From the NCBI GenBank assembly GCA_963843755.1, contig CAWJLS010000005.1:310001-374000 (forward strand): a stretch of 64,000 bases of DNA. The letters run 5' to 3'. Source of the DNA: CAWJLS01 sp963843755 (GTDB taxonomy: Bacteria > Acidobacteriota > Thermoanaerobaculia > Multivoradales > DATKCC01). Below are positions 33,647 to 43,369 of the stretch, one piece after another. Position numbers and translations under genes: made by a program. A model generated the notes under the pieces. It saw nothing but the letters and a program-made list of their open reading frames with translations. It made no database searches and was not told where the DNA came from. Within the stretch, counting starts at the first letter, position 1. Each line of letters opens with the position of its first letter.

Positions 33647-35356
33647 TCACTCCCGATCGGGAGCAGTTGTTTGCGGCTCCGCTTTCTCCAGGGTGCCGAT
33701 CTCGTCGAGGATCGGCTTTGCGGCGTCGGTTCCTTCACTCTCTTGGAGGACGGAGGCCAGCTCTCGAAGGACGATGAGAAGGCCGGGAGGTTCGCCCGAT
33801 CGGATTCCGTAGCGTGCGGCCCGGCGCCGCTCCAGATCTGCTGCTTCGGTGAGCAACGCCCTGGAGCGAGTCGGTGATTCGCCTGCTCGGTGGACTCGAC
33901 TGAGCTTGAGAAGGCTGATCGCCAAGTCCCTGAGCGCCAGGGGCGATTCGCCGTAGGTGTCGAGGAGCCGTCGTCGGATCTGTAGGCTCTTCTGGAATGC
34001 GGCGGTTGCCTGTTGGAGATCTCCCTGGTCGCGTTGGGCGTCCCCGAGCTTGTTGAGGCTGACGGAGAGGTCTCTGAGCGCTTGGGGTGATTCACCGTAG
34101 GTCTCGAGGAGCCTCCGAGCGATCTGTAGGCTTTCCTGGAAGGCGGCGGTCGCCTGTTGGAGATCTCCCTGGTCGCGCTGGGAGTCGCCGAGGTTGTTGA
34201 GGCTGATGGAGAGATCTCTGAGCGCCAGTTTGGATGTTGGATCGGACTCGAGGCGCGCACGCGATTGGCGGACCTGTTCCCTGCAAGCAGCTTCGGATGC
34301 GTCGAGGTCTCCCTGGTTTCGAGCGATTTCATCAAGGCTTCTCAGCCACCCGAGAGCGCGGCGGTCGAGTGGGTCTTCGAGCAGCTCGAGGGCTCGGTGG
34401 AGGTGCCCTTTGGCGCTTCCGGGATCGCCATCTGCAAGCTCGGCTTCGGCGAGCAGGGCGTATGCGCCTGCGCGGTCCGGGCCTTCGGGGGGTTGGATGG
34501 AGTCCAGGAGTTCGATCGCCCGGACGGCATGGTCGATGGCGTCCCGCGGATGGTTGTCCTGGAGCTCGGCTGAGGCCCGTCGCAGGAAGCGTGCCGATCG
34601 GGAGGCGGGGTTTTCTGCTTCGGCCTCTTGGCCAATCGCCCCGGGTTCGCGGATCTCCGAGGCTTCCGGGCTGAGATCGGAGGGTGCTTCTGCCACGAAT
34701 GCCGGGCGGTCGTCGCTTTGCCGGTCGACTTCGAGTCGTCTTCTGGGTCGCTCCGGCTCGAAGATGATGGGCCGGTCCAAGGGACCGGGTATCGGCTCCA
34801 GGACGATCGAGCGGACGGACCAGAGGTCGGGGGCGGCGTCGCGGGCGTGGGGCTTGATCCGCGAGTGGGCGGCGAGGAGAAGGCCGCAGTCGAGGGTTCT
34901 GCGGAGGCGGTCACGGCGCTCGTTGAGCCGGAGGAGGAGCTGGCTCCAGGCGCGGATCCAGGAGCCTGTGGCGTTTGGATCGGTTCCCGGGGAGTCGATC
35001 TTTGGGGCTTCCAACCACACGCAGCCGGTGTTGGGGTGCGGCTCGAAGAGGCGGGGGAGGAGGGCTTCGAGGTCTTCGGGAGTCTCCGGCTGGAGGGCTT
35101 GGAGAGTCAGGGCTCGGGCTTTGAGGATCGTCTCGGTCCGCTGTCGGAAGGTCCGGGTGACGGCCCCCGACGGGCTGAACAGGAAGCCGAGCCAGAAGCC
35201 CTGCGCCAGGTCGAGCTGTTGGCGCAGGCGATGCCACTCGGCTTCGGCTTGGTGCCCCAGGCTATGCATGGGCCTGGTGTCTCTGCCGAAGCTCTGGGGC
35301 ATGGTCGGAGAATCTCGCTTGGACCAGCTTTTCGGGTCAGTCGCTCGGTTCGTCAC
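33647..35356 (-). CDS. TPR-repeat protein with unknown N-terminal domain
   Basis: This is a 569-residue protein from GTG 35356 (20-base overlap with the upstream ATPase gene; ATG 35302 is an alternative). The N-terminal domain (about 40-190) has AQGFWLGFLFSPSGAVTRTF, GCVWLEAPKID, a helix WIRAWSQLLLRLNERRDRLR, and IKPHARDAAPDLWSVRSIVLE; I do not recognise a named family. A polar linker follows. From about 260, helical TPR repeats run to 510, including two almost identical 48-residue units (LRDLSISLNNLGDSQRDQGD and LRDLSVSLNKLGDAQRDQGD). The pair with the ATPase suggests a signalling or conflict module in which the TPRs bind a partner. No enzyme domain is visible. Confidence 0.75.
   Translation of the reverse strand: MTNRATDPKSWSKRDSPTMPQSFGRDTRPMHSLGHQAEAEWHRLRQQLDLAQGFWLGFLFSPSGAVTRTFRQRTETILKARALTLQALQPETPEDLEALLPRLFEPHPNTGCVWLEAPKIDSPGTDPNATGSWIRAWSQLLLRLNERRDRLRRTLDCGLLLAAHSRIKPHARDAAPDLWSVRSIVLEPIPGPLDRPIIFEPERPRRRLEVDRQSDDRPAFVAEAPSDLSPEASEIREPGAIGQEAEAENPASRSARFLRRASAELQDNHPRDAIDHAVRAIELLDSIQPPEGPDRAGAYALLAEAELADGDPGSAKGHLHRALELLEDPLDRRALGWLRSLDEIARNQGDLDASEAACREQVRQSRARLESDPTSKLALRDLSISLNNLGDSQRDQGDLQQATAAFQESLQIARRLLETYGESPQALRDLSVSLNKLGDAQRDQGDLQQATAAFQKSLQIRRRLLDTYGESPLALRDLAISLLKLSRVHRAGESPTRSRALLTEAADLERRRAARYGIRSGEPPGLLIVLRELASVLQESEGTDAAKPILDEIGTLEKAEPQTTAPDRE
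33930..34215 (-). repeat. Near-identical 144-bp repeats in the TPR gene
   Basis: Two adjacent 48-codon units, each reading TGTTGGAGATCTCCCTGGTC-type sequence on the plus strand, are almost the same at DNA level. This points to recent unit duplication inside the gene. Confidence 0.7.
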
Positions 35357-36680
35357 CCTTGCGGTGTCGGCTCTCGAACGCCGCGGCCTGCTCGGTGACG
35401 TCCTCGGCGATGAGCGGGTGGACGTCGTACCACTCCTGGCCGTTGTGGTAGCAGAGCATCAGGTGGGTGTCGAGGAACCGGGCCAGGTCGGGCAGGCGGT
35501 CGGAGTCGTCCAGGGAGGCGCGTTTGGTCCGGGCGACGCGGTCGAGCCAGACGGCGTCCGCGTCGGCGATCGGGAGGAACTCGTTGCGGATCTGGCTGAG
35601 GGCCGCGTCGACGGTCTCCTTTCGCACCGGGAGCTGGCGCGCGCGGCGGATGATCTCGGCGATGATCCGGAGCAGGTCCCGGAGGTGCCCGCCCGACTCC
35701 TGGCTCAGCGCGTCCAGTACTTCGCGCTCTCCGAGCAGCCGCTGCCAGTCGCCACGTGCTCGGACGATGCGCTCCAGCGCGTCCAGTCCCGGGCCGAATG
35801 TCTTCCCGTTGGCGTCCTTCACTTTGACCGCCGGCAGCAGGTGGATGCCGCCCGGGGCGTAGAGGGCGCCGAGCCCTGGGTAGCGGACTTTGAGGTAGGG
35901 CGGGACGGTGTAGACCACGTGCAGGTGGGGCAGGTGGAGCTTGTCCGGATGGCCGGCGAAGAGGTTCTCGACCGAGGTATGGACCTCGCGGGCGTTGGTC
36001 GAGGTGCCCCGGATGTGCTCGACCGAGTCGACCAGCAGGACCACGTCCCGGTCGAGGCCGTGCCGTTTCTTGAGCGCACGCACGCAGTCGTCCAGGTACT
36101 GGTGGACGTCCCTGACGAGGGCCCCCAGGTGGCCGGCCATCCGATTCTGGAGCTTCTCCTTGAAGGTCGGGTCGCTCTTGAGCGTCGCCTTGAGGCCGAT
36201 GCCTCCCGGTTGCGCGGAGATCCCATCGAGCGCGATGTCGGTCCGCTGGAGGAAGTTGACCAGCCGCTCCCAGTACCCCTCACAGCTCGGATCGTCGCCG
36301 AGAAGCTCCTCATCCTGAAGCGCTTCGCCGAACGCCCCGGCGAGCGCCATCAGGAAATCGCTCACGTCCACGGGCGTCGACAGGTTCACGTAGTCCTGGA
36401 TGTCGAGCAGGATGACGAGAAACTCCGCCTCCGACTCCCGCAGCCGCTTGCGGAGGCGCCGCAGCTCGGTGCTCTTGCCGGTTCCGCGGAAGCCGGAGAG
36501 GATCTGGACGCTCGCGCCGGGAGTCCACTCGATCCCGCGGGCCAGCAGCTCCACGGGGTCGTCCTCGGCCAGGTGATCGCTCTCGTAGATGTGGACGTAC
36601 TTCGGATCGTCCGGATCCAGCGCCCGGTCCGCAACCGACTGAAAGAAATCCCGTAGAAACGTTCGCTCTTCCGGCTCCAT
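35337..36680 (-). CDS. P-loop ATPase paired with TPR protein
   Basis: This is a 447-residue AAA/STAND-like ATPase from ATG 36680; a 54-residue extension upstream looks noncoding. Walker A is GFRGTGKS (63-70) and Walker B is DVVLLVDSVEHI (212-223). A sensor-like HVVYTVPPYLKVRYPG follows. The C-terminal half is a helical lid with GGHLRDLLRIIAEIIRRAR and a winged-helix-like end (LDTHLMLCYHNGQEWYDVHP). It reads as an Orc/KAP-like regulatory ATPase. Its stop overlaps the TPR gene, so the two form an operon. What it senses is unknown. Confidence 0.78.
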   Translation of the reverse strand: MEPEERTFLRDFFQSVADRALDPDDPKYVHIYESDHLAEDDPVELLARGIEWTPGASVQILSGFRGTGKSTELRRLRKRLRESEAEFLVILLDIQDYVNLSTPVDVSDFLMALAGAFGEALQDEELLGDDPSCEGYWERLVNFLQRTDIALDGISAQPGGIGLKATLKSDPTFKEKLQNRMAGHLGALVRDVHQYLDDCVRALKKRHGLDRDVVLLVDSVEHIRGTSTNAREVHTSVENLFAGHPDKLHLPHLHVVYTVPPYLKVRYPGLGALYAPGGIHLLPAVKVKDANGKTFGPGLDALERIVRARGDWQRLLGEREVLDALSQESGGHLRDLLRIIAEIIRRARQLPVRKETVDAALSQIRNEFLPIADADAVWLDRVARTKRASLDDSDRLPDLARFLDTHLMLCYHNGQEWYDVHPLIAEDVTEQAAAFESRHRKGDEPSD

Positions 36681-36932
36681 GACGCAGAAATCGTACCCCA
36701 GTGGCCACGACGGGCCTATCCACACCCCTCCCCCGGCGAGCGGCGCGGCATGCCCCGTCCGGAGGGCGTTGAGGACCGCGTCCGCGAAAGCACTGTGTGT
36801 AGGAGCCAGGTCCGTCACGGTACGTCGACGAACGATTCGCACGCGGAGCGGGGAGGCCTCACCCCGCTCCCGGCGATCCCCTCGCCGAAGGACCCTACTC
36901 AGCAGCCGACGACTGTCCGACCAGCAACAACC
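36681..36932. other. Intergenic region upstream of the ATPase operon
   Basis: No gene is supported. It lies between the 3' end of the RND gene and the ATPase start, both read on the minus strand, so it should hold the ATPase promoter and the RND terminator; no clear motif is visible. Confidence 0.4.
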
Positions 36933-39900
36933 TCACTCGGCCGGCACGGCGTCGGCCGTCTCCCGCTCGGCCCGCCTTTCGGCCCTGCGGATCTGCCACT
37001 CGGCGAGCGTCGTGTAGACGACCGGCACGAGGAACAGGGTGACCAGGGTCGACGCCACCAGGCCTCCGACCACCACCCGCGCCATCGGCGCCTGCACCTC
37101 CGACCCCTCACCCAGCCCGATCGCCAGCGGCACGAGCCCCAGCACCGTCGTCGCGGTGGTCATCAGGATCGGCCTGAGGCGCCGCCGGCCGCTCTCGACC
37201 ACCGCCTCGTGGAGAGGCATCTCCCGCTTCCTGCGCATCAGGTTCGTGTAGTCCACCAGCACGATGGCGTTGTTGACCACGATGCCCGGCCAGCATGACC
37301 ATGCCGATGTAGCTCTGGATGTTGAACGTCGTGCCGGTCAAGAAGAGCGTCACCAGCACGCCGATCAGCGCCATGGGGATCGAGAACATGACCACGAACG
37401 GGTCGAGCAGGTTCTCGAACTGGGCGGCCATCACCATGTAGACCAGGAGCAGCGCCAGGGCCATCGCCACCATGAGCTGGACCTGGGCCTTCTGCTGCTC
37501 CTCGTACTCGCCGCCCAGGACCACGGCGAAGCCCTCCGGCACGTCCACCGAGCGGAGCGCCTCGCGGGCGTCGGCGGCGACCGAGCCCAGGTCGCGGCCG
37601 GCGACGTTGGCGTAGACCGAGATCACCCGCTCCTGGTCCTTGCGGTCGATCACCACCGGCCCCTTGGAGTAGGTGATGTCGACGACGCTCTTGAGCGGCA
37701 CCGACTCGCCGTTGGACGCCACCAGGGAGACCCCGTCGATGTCCTTGAGCACCTCCCGGTCCGGCGCCGCCAGGCGGACGAAGATGTCGTACTCGCGGCC
37801 GGCGCGGCGGAGCACCGTCGCCCGGCTGCCGGCCAGGTTGGTCTCGATGATCTCGGCCACCCGGCTCATGGACAGGCCCAGGCGGGCGATCTTCTCGCGG
37901 TTGATCCGGATCACCCGCTCCGGGCGGCCCGGATCGCGGCCGATACGCGCGTCGGAGATGCCCGGCACGGTGGAGAGCACCTTCTGGACCTGCTCGGCGA
38001 TCTGGTAGCCCTCCGCCAGGTCGTGGCCGCGGATCTCGGTCTCCAGCGACTCGTCGCCGCCGCCGAAGGCGATGCGCAGGAGGAAGAGGCCGGAGCCCTC
38101 GCGGGTGCGGATCGTCGCCCCCGGGATCTTCGCCAGCAGCGGCCGGAGCGCGTCCGCGATCTGGGCGGAGGTGCGCGTGCGCTGGGACTGGGGGACCAGG
38201 GAGACCCGCAGGTCGCCGGTGTGGCCGCCGCTGGCGCGCCAGCCGCCGCCCCCGATGTGGGACAGCATGCTCTCCGCCTCGGGGACGTTCTCTTTGACGA
38301 TCTGCTCGATCTGGCGGAAGGTCTTGTCCATCAGCTCGAGCCGGGTGCCGACCGCCATCTCGGCGTTGATCCGCACCTCGCCCTCGTCGGTCTTCGGCAT
38401 CAGCTCGGAGCCGATGAGCGGGATCAGGGCGAGGCTGGCGAGGAACATCCCCAGGGTGCCGAAGATGACCGCCTTGCGGTGGGCGAGCGCCCAGCGGATG
38501 CCGTTGCGGTAGCGGTCCTCGGCGCTGGTGAGCAGCCGCTCGCTGCGGTCGTAGAGCGGCTTGAGCTTGGTGCGCATCGGGTGCGCCTTGTTGCCGCGCA
38601 GGATCTTCGACGACAGCACCGGGATCAGGGTCAGCGCCACGGCCAGGGAGGCGAACAGGGCGAACGCCACGACCACGGCGAGCTGCTTGTACATGACGCC
38701 GGAGACGCCTTCCATGAAGACGATCGGCAGGAAGACCGCCATGGTCGTCAGCGTCGAGGCGGTGATCGCGGTCGCCACCTCCTGGGTGCCGACCACCGCA
38801 GAGGTCTCGGGGTCCTCCCCCTCCTCACGTTTGCGGAAGATGTTCTCGAGCACCACGACCGCGTTGTCGACCAGCATGCCGACGCCCAGGGCGAGGCCGC
38901 CGAAGGTCATGATGTTGAGGGTGTAGCCGGTGAAGTAGATGAGCGCGAACGTGGCGATGATCGAGATCGGGATCGCCGTCGCGATGACGAAGGTCGAGCG
39001 ACCGGAACGCAAGAAGAACAGTAGAACGACGACGGCCAGGAGGCCGCCGAGAATGGCGGAGTTACGGACGTTGGCGATCGCCTGCTGGATGTAGCTGGCG
39101 GTGTTGATGATCTCGGTGACCTTGACGTCGGGGAAGTCGAGGCGGATGCGCGCGACCTCGGCGAGCACCTTCGTCGCCACCTGGACCGTGTTGGCGCCGG
39201 ACTGCTTGTTGATCGCCAGGCGGATGCCGGGGTGGCCGTCGATCCGGGTCAGGGTCGTAACCTCCTCGACCCCTTCCTGGACGTCGGCGATGTCGCGCAG
39301 GTAGATCGGCTTGCCGTCGCGCACCGTGACCACGGTGGAGGCGATCTGCGGCGCCGTCCGGTACTCGCCGACGGTCCGCAGGTAGACGTCCATGTTGCCT
39401 TCCTCGACCTTGCCGGCGGGACGATTCAGGTTCTCGTCCCTGAGCAGCCGGGTGATCTGGTCGGCGGAGAGGCCGAGGGCGAGCATCTTGTCGCGGTCGA
39501 GGTTGACCTGGTACTGCCGCCGCAGGCCGCCACGCACGTCGACCGACGCCACGCCCGCGACCCGCTCGAGACGCCGCTCGATCCGCTCCTCGGCGAACTC
39601 GCGCATCTCGACCGGCCCCATGTCGGGGGAGGAGACGCCGAGGTAGAGGATCGGGAAGGAGGCGAGGTCGAACTTGAACACCGTCGGCGTCTCGGCGTCG
39701 TCCGGCAGCCGGTCGCGGATGCGGTCGACCCGGGCGCGGATCTCGTCCGCCGCCTCGTCGAGGTCGGTGCCCCAGGTGAAGGCCACGCGCACCGAGGACT
39801 GCCCTTCCGACGAGCTGGAGGTGATGGTCTCGACGCCGGCGATGGCGGCGACCGACTCCTCGATCGGCCGGGTGACCAGGTCTTCCACCTCCTGGGGGCC

Positions 39901-40062
39901 GACGTTCGGGTAGTCGGTGCGCACCGTCAGGGTCGGGTAGACCAGCTCCGGCATCAGGTCGACCGGCAGGCGCCAGAACGCGATCGACCCGAGGAGGATC
40001 ACGATCAGGCACGCCATGATCGTGGTGATGGGACGGCGGACGCTGCCGGCGGCGAGGCTCAT
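36933..40062 (-). CDS. RND efflux transporter (AcrB/HAE1-like), with single-base frameshift
   Basis: This would be a pump of about 1040 residues: first helix MACLIVILLGSIAFWRLPVD, two large periplasmic porter regions, the helix 4 region GGLALGVGMLVDNAVVVLEN, and late TFNIQSYIGMVMLAG. After that last motif the frame breaks at three C in plus-strand 37285-37287. One extra base turns GIVVNNAIVLVDYTNLM into HRGQQRH. The correct frame goes on to 36933 with LVPLAIGLGEGSEVQAPMAR and TLFLVPVVYTTLAEW. Both parts are otherwise intact, so this is either an assembly error or a fresh mutation that removes the last two or three helices. The gene overlaps its fusion-protein gene by four bases. Its substrate is unknown. 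Confidence 0.9.
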
Positions 40063-41501
40063 GACCGCTTGCTCCCGTCCTCGAAGGTGCGCGGTGCGGC
40101 GGTGCCGCTGGGCTCGGTGATGGCGACGGCGGCGCCGTCGGCCAGGCCCTCCTGGCCGAGCACGATCACGTGGGCGCCGGGATCGAGCACCGGCGCCTCG
40201 CCGGTGGCTCCGCCGCCTCCCTCGAGCTGGCTCTGGACCTCGATGGCCGAGAGGTCACGCGCCGAGGTGCCGGTGCCGAGAACCCGGACCGGGACCCGGT
40301 GGGCGACCCAGCGCGGGCCGACCGCCGGGGTCGGGGCGCCGCCGTCGCCCGGCCCGGCACCGCCCGCGGCGCCCATTCTGCCGGAAGCGCCGGGTGTGCC
40401 GCCCGGCGAGGCGGCGGCCCGAGGACCGTCCTGCTCCGCGACCCGCTCGACCAGGTAGACGTAGTGCTCGTTCTCGGTCTCGACCACCGCGGAGCTCGGC
40501 ACCAGCAGGGCGGTCGGCTCCGTCTTGTAGGTCACGGAGACGTCGGCGAACATGCCGGGCTTCAGGGTCGCCTCCGGGTTGGCGACCTCGACCTCGGCCT
40601 CGGTGGTGTTGGTCTCCGGGTCGAACACGGAGGCGATGCGCGCCACGTGCCCTTCGAAGACCTTGCCCGGGAACGCGTCGGTGCGCACCGTCGCGGGCTG
40701 ACCCCGGTCGATCCGGCCGGCGTCCTTTTCGGTGATCGGGATGGTGCTCTTGATGATCGACAGATCGACGACCGAGAAGACCGGCCGGTTGGTGCTCGCC
40801 AGGTCGCCGAGGTCGAGGTAGCGCTTGCCGACCCAGCCGTCGAACGGCGCCACGACGCGGGTCTTGCTGAGCTCGAGCCGGGCGCCGGACAGGTTCGCCT
40901 CGGCCTGGGCGATCTGGGCCTCGGCCAGGTCGAGCTGGGCCTTGGCGCCGACCAGGTTGGCCTGGGCGGAGTCCTGATCCTGCTGGGAGACCAGGTCCTG
41001 GTCGAACAGGGCCCGGGTGCGCCGGGCCGTCGCCTGGGCGATCTCGAGGTTCGCCTGGCGCTGGGAGAGGGTCGCCTCGGCGATGCGCAGAGCCGCCTGG
41101 GACTGGAGGACCGCCTTTTCGGCCTCGTCCGGCTCGATCCGCGCGAGCAGTTGGCCGGCGTGCACCTTGTCGCCGCTGTTGGCGTGCACCTCGACGATCT
41201 GGCCGGAGGTGCGGGCGTAGAGGTCGGCGGCGGAGGTCGCCTCCAGAGTGCCGACGAAGTGGGCGTCGACCGTGAACGATCCTTGGCGGACCGGGGCGGT
41301 GGTCACCGACGCGGGCGGACGCTCCATGGTCCAGGGCGAGGCTCCCCCCGCGGCTTGCTGGGAGTCGCCGCACCCGGTGGCGGCGACGGCGAGGACGGTG
41401 GCGGTGAGGAGGAGGGCGGCGCGAGGGATTCGGCGGAGATTGAAACGGCGGCGAGTCTGACACGTAGGGCACGTAGGGCCCGTAGGGAGGGGTGTGGTCA
41501 T
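40059..41501 (-). CDS. RND efflux periplasmic adaptor (membrane fusion protein)
   Basis: This 480-residue protein starts at ATG 41501. A twin set of CPTC residues precedes an N-terminal lipoprotein-type signal (LLLTATVLAVAATGC). The adaptor body shows the lipoyl half ADLYARTSGQIVEVHANSGD, a long alpha-hairpin (ATLSQRQANLEIAQATARRT onward), the second lipoyl half SKTRVVAPFDGWVGKRYLDL, then beta-barrel ITEKDAGRIDRGQPATVRTD. A Gly/Ala/Pro-rich insert of about 50 residues interrupts the membrane-proximal domain. It connects the RND pump to an outer-membrane channel. ATGA overlap with the pump gene shows co-translation; no channel gene is nearby. Confidence 0.92.
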   Translation of the reverse strand: MTTPLPTGPTCPTCQTRRRFNLRRIPRAALLLTATVLAVAATGCGDSQQAAGGASPWTMERPPASVTTAPVRQGSFTVDAHFVGTLEATSAADLYARTSGQIVEVHANSGDKVHAGQLLARIEPDEAEKAVLQSQAALRIAEATLSQRQANLEIAQATARRTRALFDQDLVSQQDQDSAQANLVGAKAQLDLAEAQIAQAEANLSGARLELSKTRVVAPFDGWVGKRYLDLGDLASTNRPVFSVVDLSIIKSTIPITEKDAGRIDRGQPATVRTDAFPGKVFEGHVARIASVFDPETNTTEAEVEVANPEATLKPGMFADVSVTYKTEPTALLVPSSAVVETENEHYVYLVERVAEQDGPRAAASPGGTPGASGRMGAAGGAGPGDGGAPTPAVGPRWVAHRVPVRVLGTGTSARDLSAIEVQSQLEGGGGATGEAPVLDPGAHVIVLGQEGLADGAAVAITEPSGTAAPRTFEDGSKRS

Positions 41502-41790
41502 CGATGCGTCTCTGTTGTCCTCGGTGATCTTCGATGAGTCGCCGCGCCGAGGGGGCGTATGGCACACGTCCGCCCGGGGACGACACGGTCGAGGTCTTGG
41601 TACGGGAGCGGCGGGGGAAGGTTGCGCCGTGACGGTGGAGATCTCTGGGGCTGTTCCCGCGCTGCCGGTAAAAACAGCCGGAGCGGCGGACGAATTCTCG
41701 GGCCGGCCTCTCGGCGGGACCGGCCGGCGTCCGCGGCGGGCCGCCTGGCGGCGGGGTCCGAGGGGCGGGGGACCGGGAGGCCGGCGGATC
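41502..41790. other. Intergenic region upstream of efflux operon
   Basis: No gene is supported. It should hold the promoter for the adaptor-pump pair. The short direct repeat CGTAGGG(CA) lies just inside the adaptor start at 41463-41489. Confidence 0.4.
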
Positions 41791-42297
41791 TCAGCGGGGG
41801 CGCTCGCCCGGTGCCAGGGCTTCGAACCCGGGGCGGAGGGGCTCTGGGATGCGGCACGGGCGGCCGGACGCCTTGTCGACCCAGAGGTGCTCGGTCGTGC
41901 CGGTCGCCATGCGCTCCCAGGTCCGGGCGGGATCGCTCTGGTTGCCCGATCCGGAGGGGTGGGGACGGGCGCCGGTCACTTCGTAGGCGAAGGTCATGCC
42001 GCGGCTCGCCATGCGCTCCAGCCGGCAGGTCACCCGCACCGGGTCGCCGTAGCGGATCGCCCGGTGGTAGCGCACGTGGACGCCGGTGACCATCAGCAGG
42101 TAGCCCATGCGCTCGATCTCGGCGTAGTGGAAGCCGGTGCGCCGGCAGAGGGCGGTGCGGGCGATCTCGAACCAGACCGGGTAGACGGCGTGATGGACCA
42201 CCCCCATCTGGTCGGTCTCGGCGTAGCGGACTTCGACCTCGATCGTCTCCTCGGCGCCGAGGGTCGCTTCGGGCGCGCCCGCTCGCGGATCGCTCAT
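41791..42297 (-). CDS. Acyl-CoA thioesterase (hotdog fold, YbgC/4HBT type)
   Basis: This 168-residue enzyme has the 4HBT signature VEVRYAETDQMGVVHHAVYPVWFEIAR with the catalytic Asp in ETDQMG, then HVRYHRAIRYGDPVRVTCRL. It hydrolyses short or medium acyl-CoA esters in the cytosol. Its ATG overlaps the stop of the upstream glycosyltransferase by four bases, so the two are co-expressed although their functions do not obviously connect. About 20 residues in the middle (GARPHPSGSGNQSDP) form an extra loop. Confidence 0.9.
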   Translation of the reverse strand: MSDPRAGAPEATLGAEETIEVEVRYAETDQMGVVHHAVYPVWFEIARTALCRRTGFHYAEIERMGYLLMVTGVHVRYHRAIRYGDPVRVTCRLERMASRGMTFAYEVTGARPHPSGSGNQSDPARTWERMATGTTEHLWVDKASGRPCRIPEPLRPGFEALAPGERPR

Positions 42298-43103
42298 CGG
42301 GTCTCCCTCCCGGCCCGGGGCGGATCGGTCTGGGGTGACTCGGCACGGTGACGCTCGGTATGGGCCGCCTCCCGCGGGCGGCGGGAGAGGGCGTGGCGGG
42401 CGACGGTGAGCAGGATCTTGTAGCCGGCCAGGACGGTCCCCTTGATCGTGCCGGTGATCTTCGAGACGCCGACCCGGCGCCGGTAGGAGACCGGGACCTC
42501 GGTGACCCGCAGGCGGTGGCGCAGCGCCTTGACCTGCATCTCGGCGGTCCAGCCGAAGTCGGGGTCGCCCATGCGGAGCCGTTCGAGGGCGTCCCAGCGG
42601 ATCGCGCGGAACGGCCCGAGGTCGGTGTAGCGGTGACCGTAGAGCAGGCGGATCAGCAGGCAGGCGACCAGGTTGCCGGCGCGCGCCTGGGGGAGCAGGG
42701 CCCCGGGCTCCCGTTCGCCGAGGGTCCGGGAGCCGATCACCAGGTCGGCCTCGCCGGCGAGGATCGGTCCGGTCACCCGGGGGAGCTCGTCCGGGTGGTC
42801 GGAGTAGTCGGCGTCGAGGAACGCCACCACGGTCGGCGGATCGTTGGCGCGCAGCCAGGCGAGGCCTGCCAAACAGGCACTCCCGTAGCCCCTGCGCGCC
42901 GCGTCGACCACCACCGCCCCGCCCTCCCGGGCGACACGGGCGGTGCCGTCGCGGGAGCCGTTGTCCGCCACCACCACCCGGCGGACCGCGTTCCCGCCCG
43001 GGCCGGCCGGACCGTTCAGGGCGTTCAGATCGGCGAGCACACTGGGCAGGGAAGCCTCTTCGTCGAGCGCAGGAATCACGACGTCCACGGAAGGTGTTGC
43101 CAT
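42294..43103 (-). CDS. Family 2 glycosyltransferase (polyprenol-phosphate type)
   Basis: This is a 269-residue GT-A enzyme from ATG 43103; a longer frame upstream is in repeat-rich DNA. Motifs: VDVVIPALDEEASLPSVL, VVVADNGSRDGTA, AFLDADYSDHPDE (the DxD site) and LGPFRAIRWDALERLRMGDP. A basic linker then leads to one or two weakly hydrophobic C-terminal helices (GTVLAGYKILLTVARHAL). This is like dolichol- or undecaprenol-phosphate mannosyl/glucosyl transferases. Confidence 0.88.
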   Translation of the reverse strand: MATPSVDVVIPALDEEASLPSVLADLNALNGPAGPGGNAVRRVVVADNGSRDGTARVAREGGAVVVDAARRGYGSACLAGLAWLRANDPPTVVAFLDADYSDHPDELPRVTGPILAGEADLVIGSRTLGEREPGALLPQARAGNLVACLLIRLLYGHRYTDLGPFRAIRWDALERLRMGDPDFGWTAEMQVKALRHRLRVTEVPVSYRRRVGVSKITGTIKGTVLAGYKILLTVARHALSRRPREAAHTERHRAESPQTDPPRAGRETR

Positions 43104-43182
43104 GGCCGGGAGTCTACCCCCGCCGGCTGGCAGGAATCCTGCTATCCGCCTAGTTCTCCCAGGGTCGGGACACGGCCCGGCC

Positions 43183-43305
43183 ACGGTCCGACAGTGGCCC
43201 GATTTGGCCCGATTTGACCCGGCGTTGCCAGGCTTGGCCCAAGATGGCCCGACTGGGCCCGATGGCGCCCGACTGGGCTCGATAGGGCCCGATACGCCCC
43301 TGGGG
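43183..43305 (+). repeat. Degenerate ~10-bp direct repeats (GGCCCGAT type)
   Basis: About ten imperfect units built on TGGCCCGA(T/C)T follow each other between two divergent genes. Units vary in length and sequence, unlike CRISPR repeats. Similar arrays recur at 46040-46090 and 55225-55330. Confidence 0.75.
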
Positions 43306-43369
43306 CGGGGGAGACCCCGCCGACCGCGAACCGACCGACTGCGAACCGACGACCGAGAGGAATCCCGGC

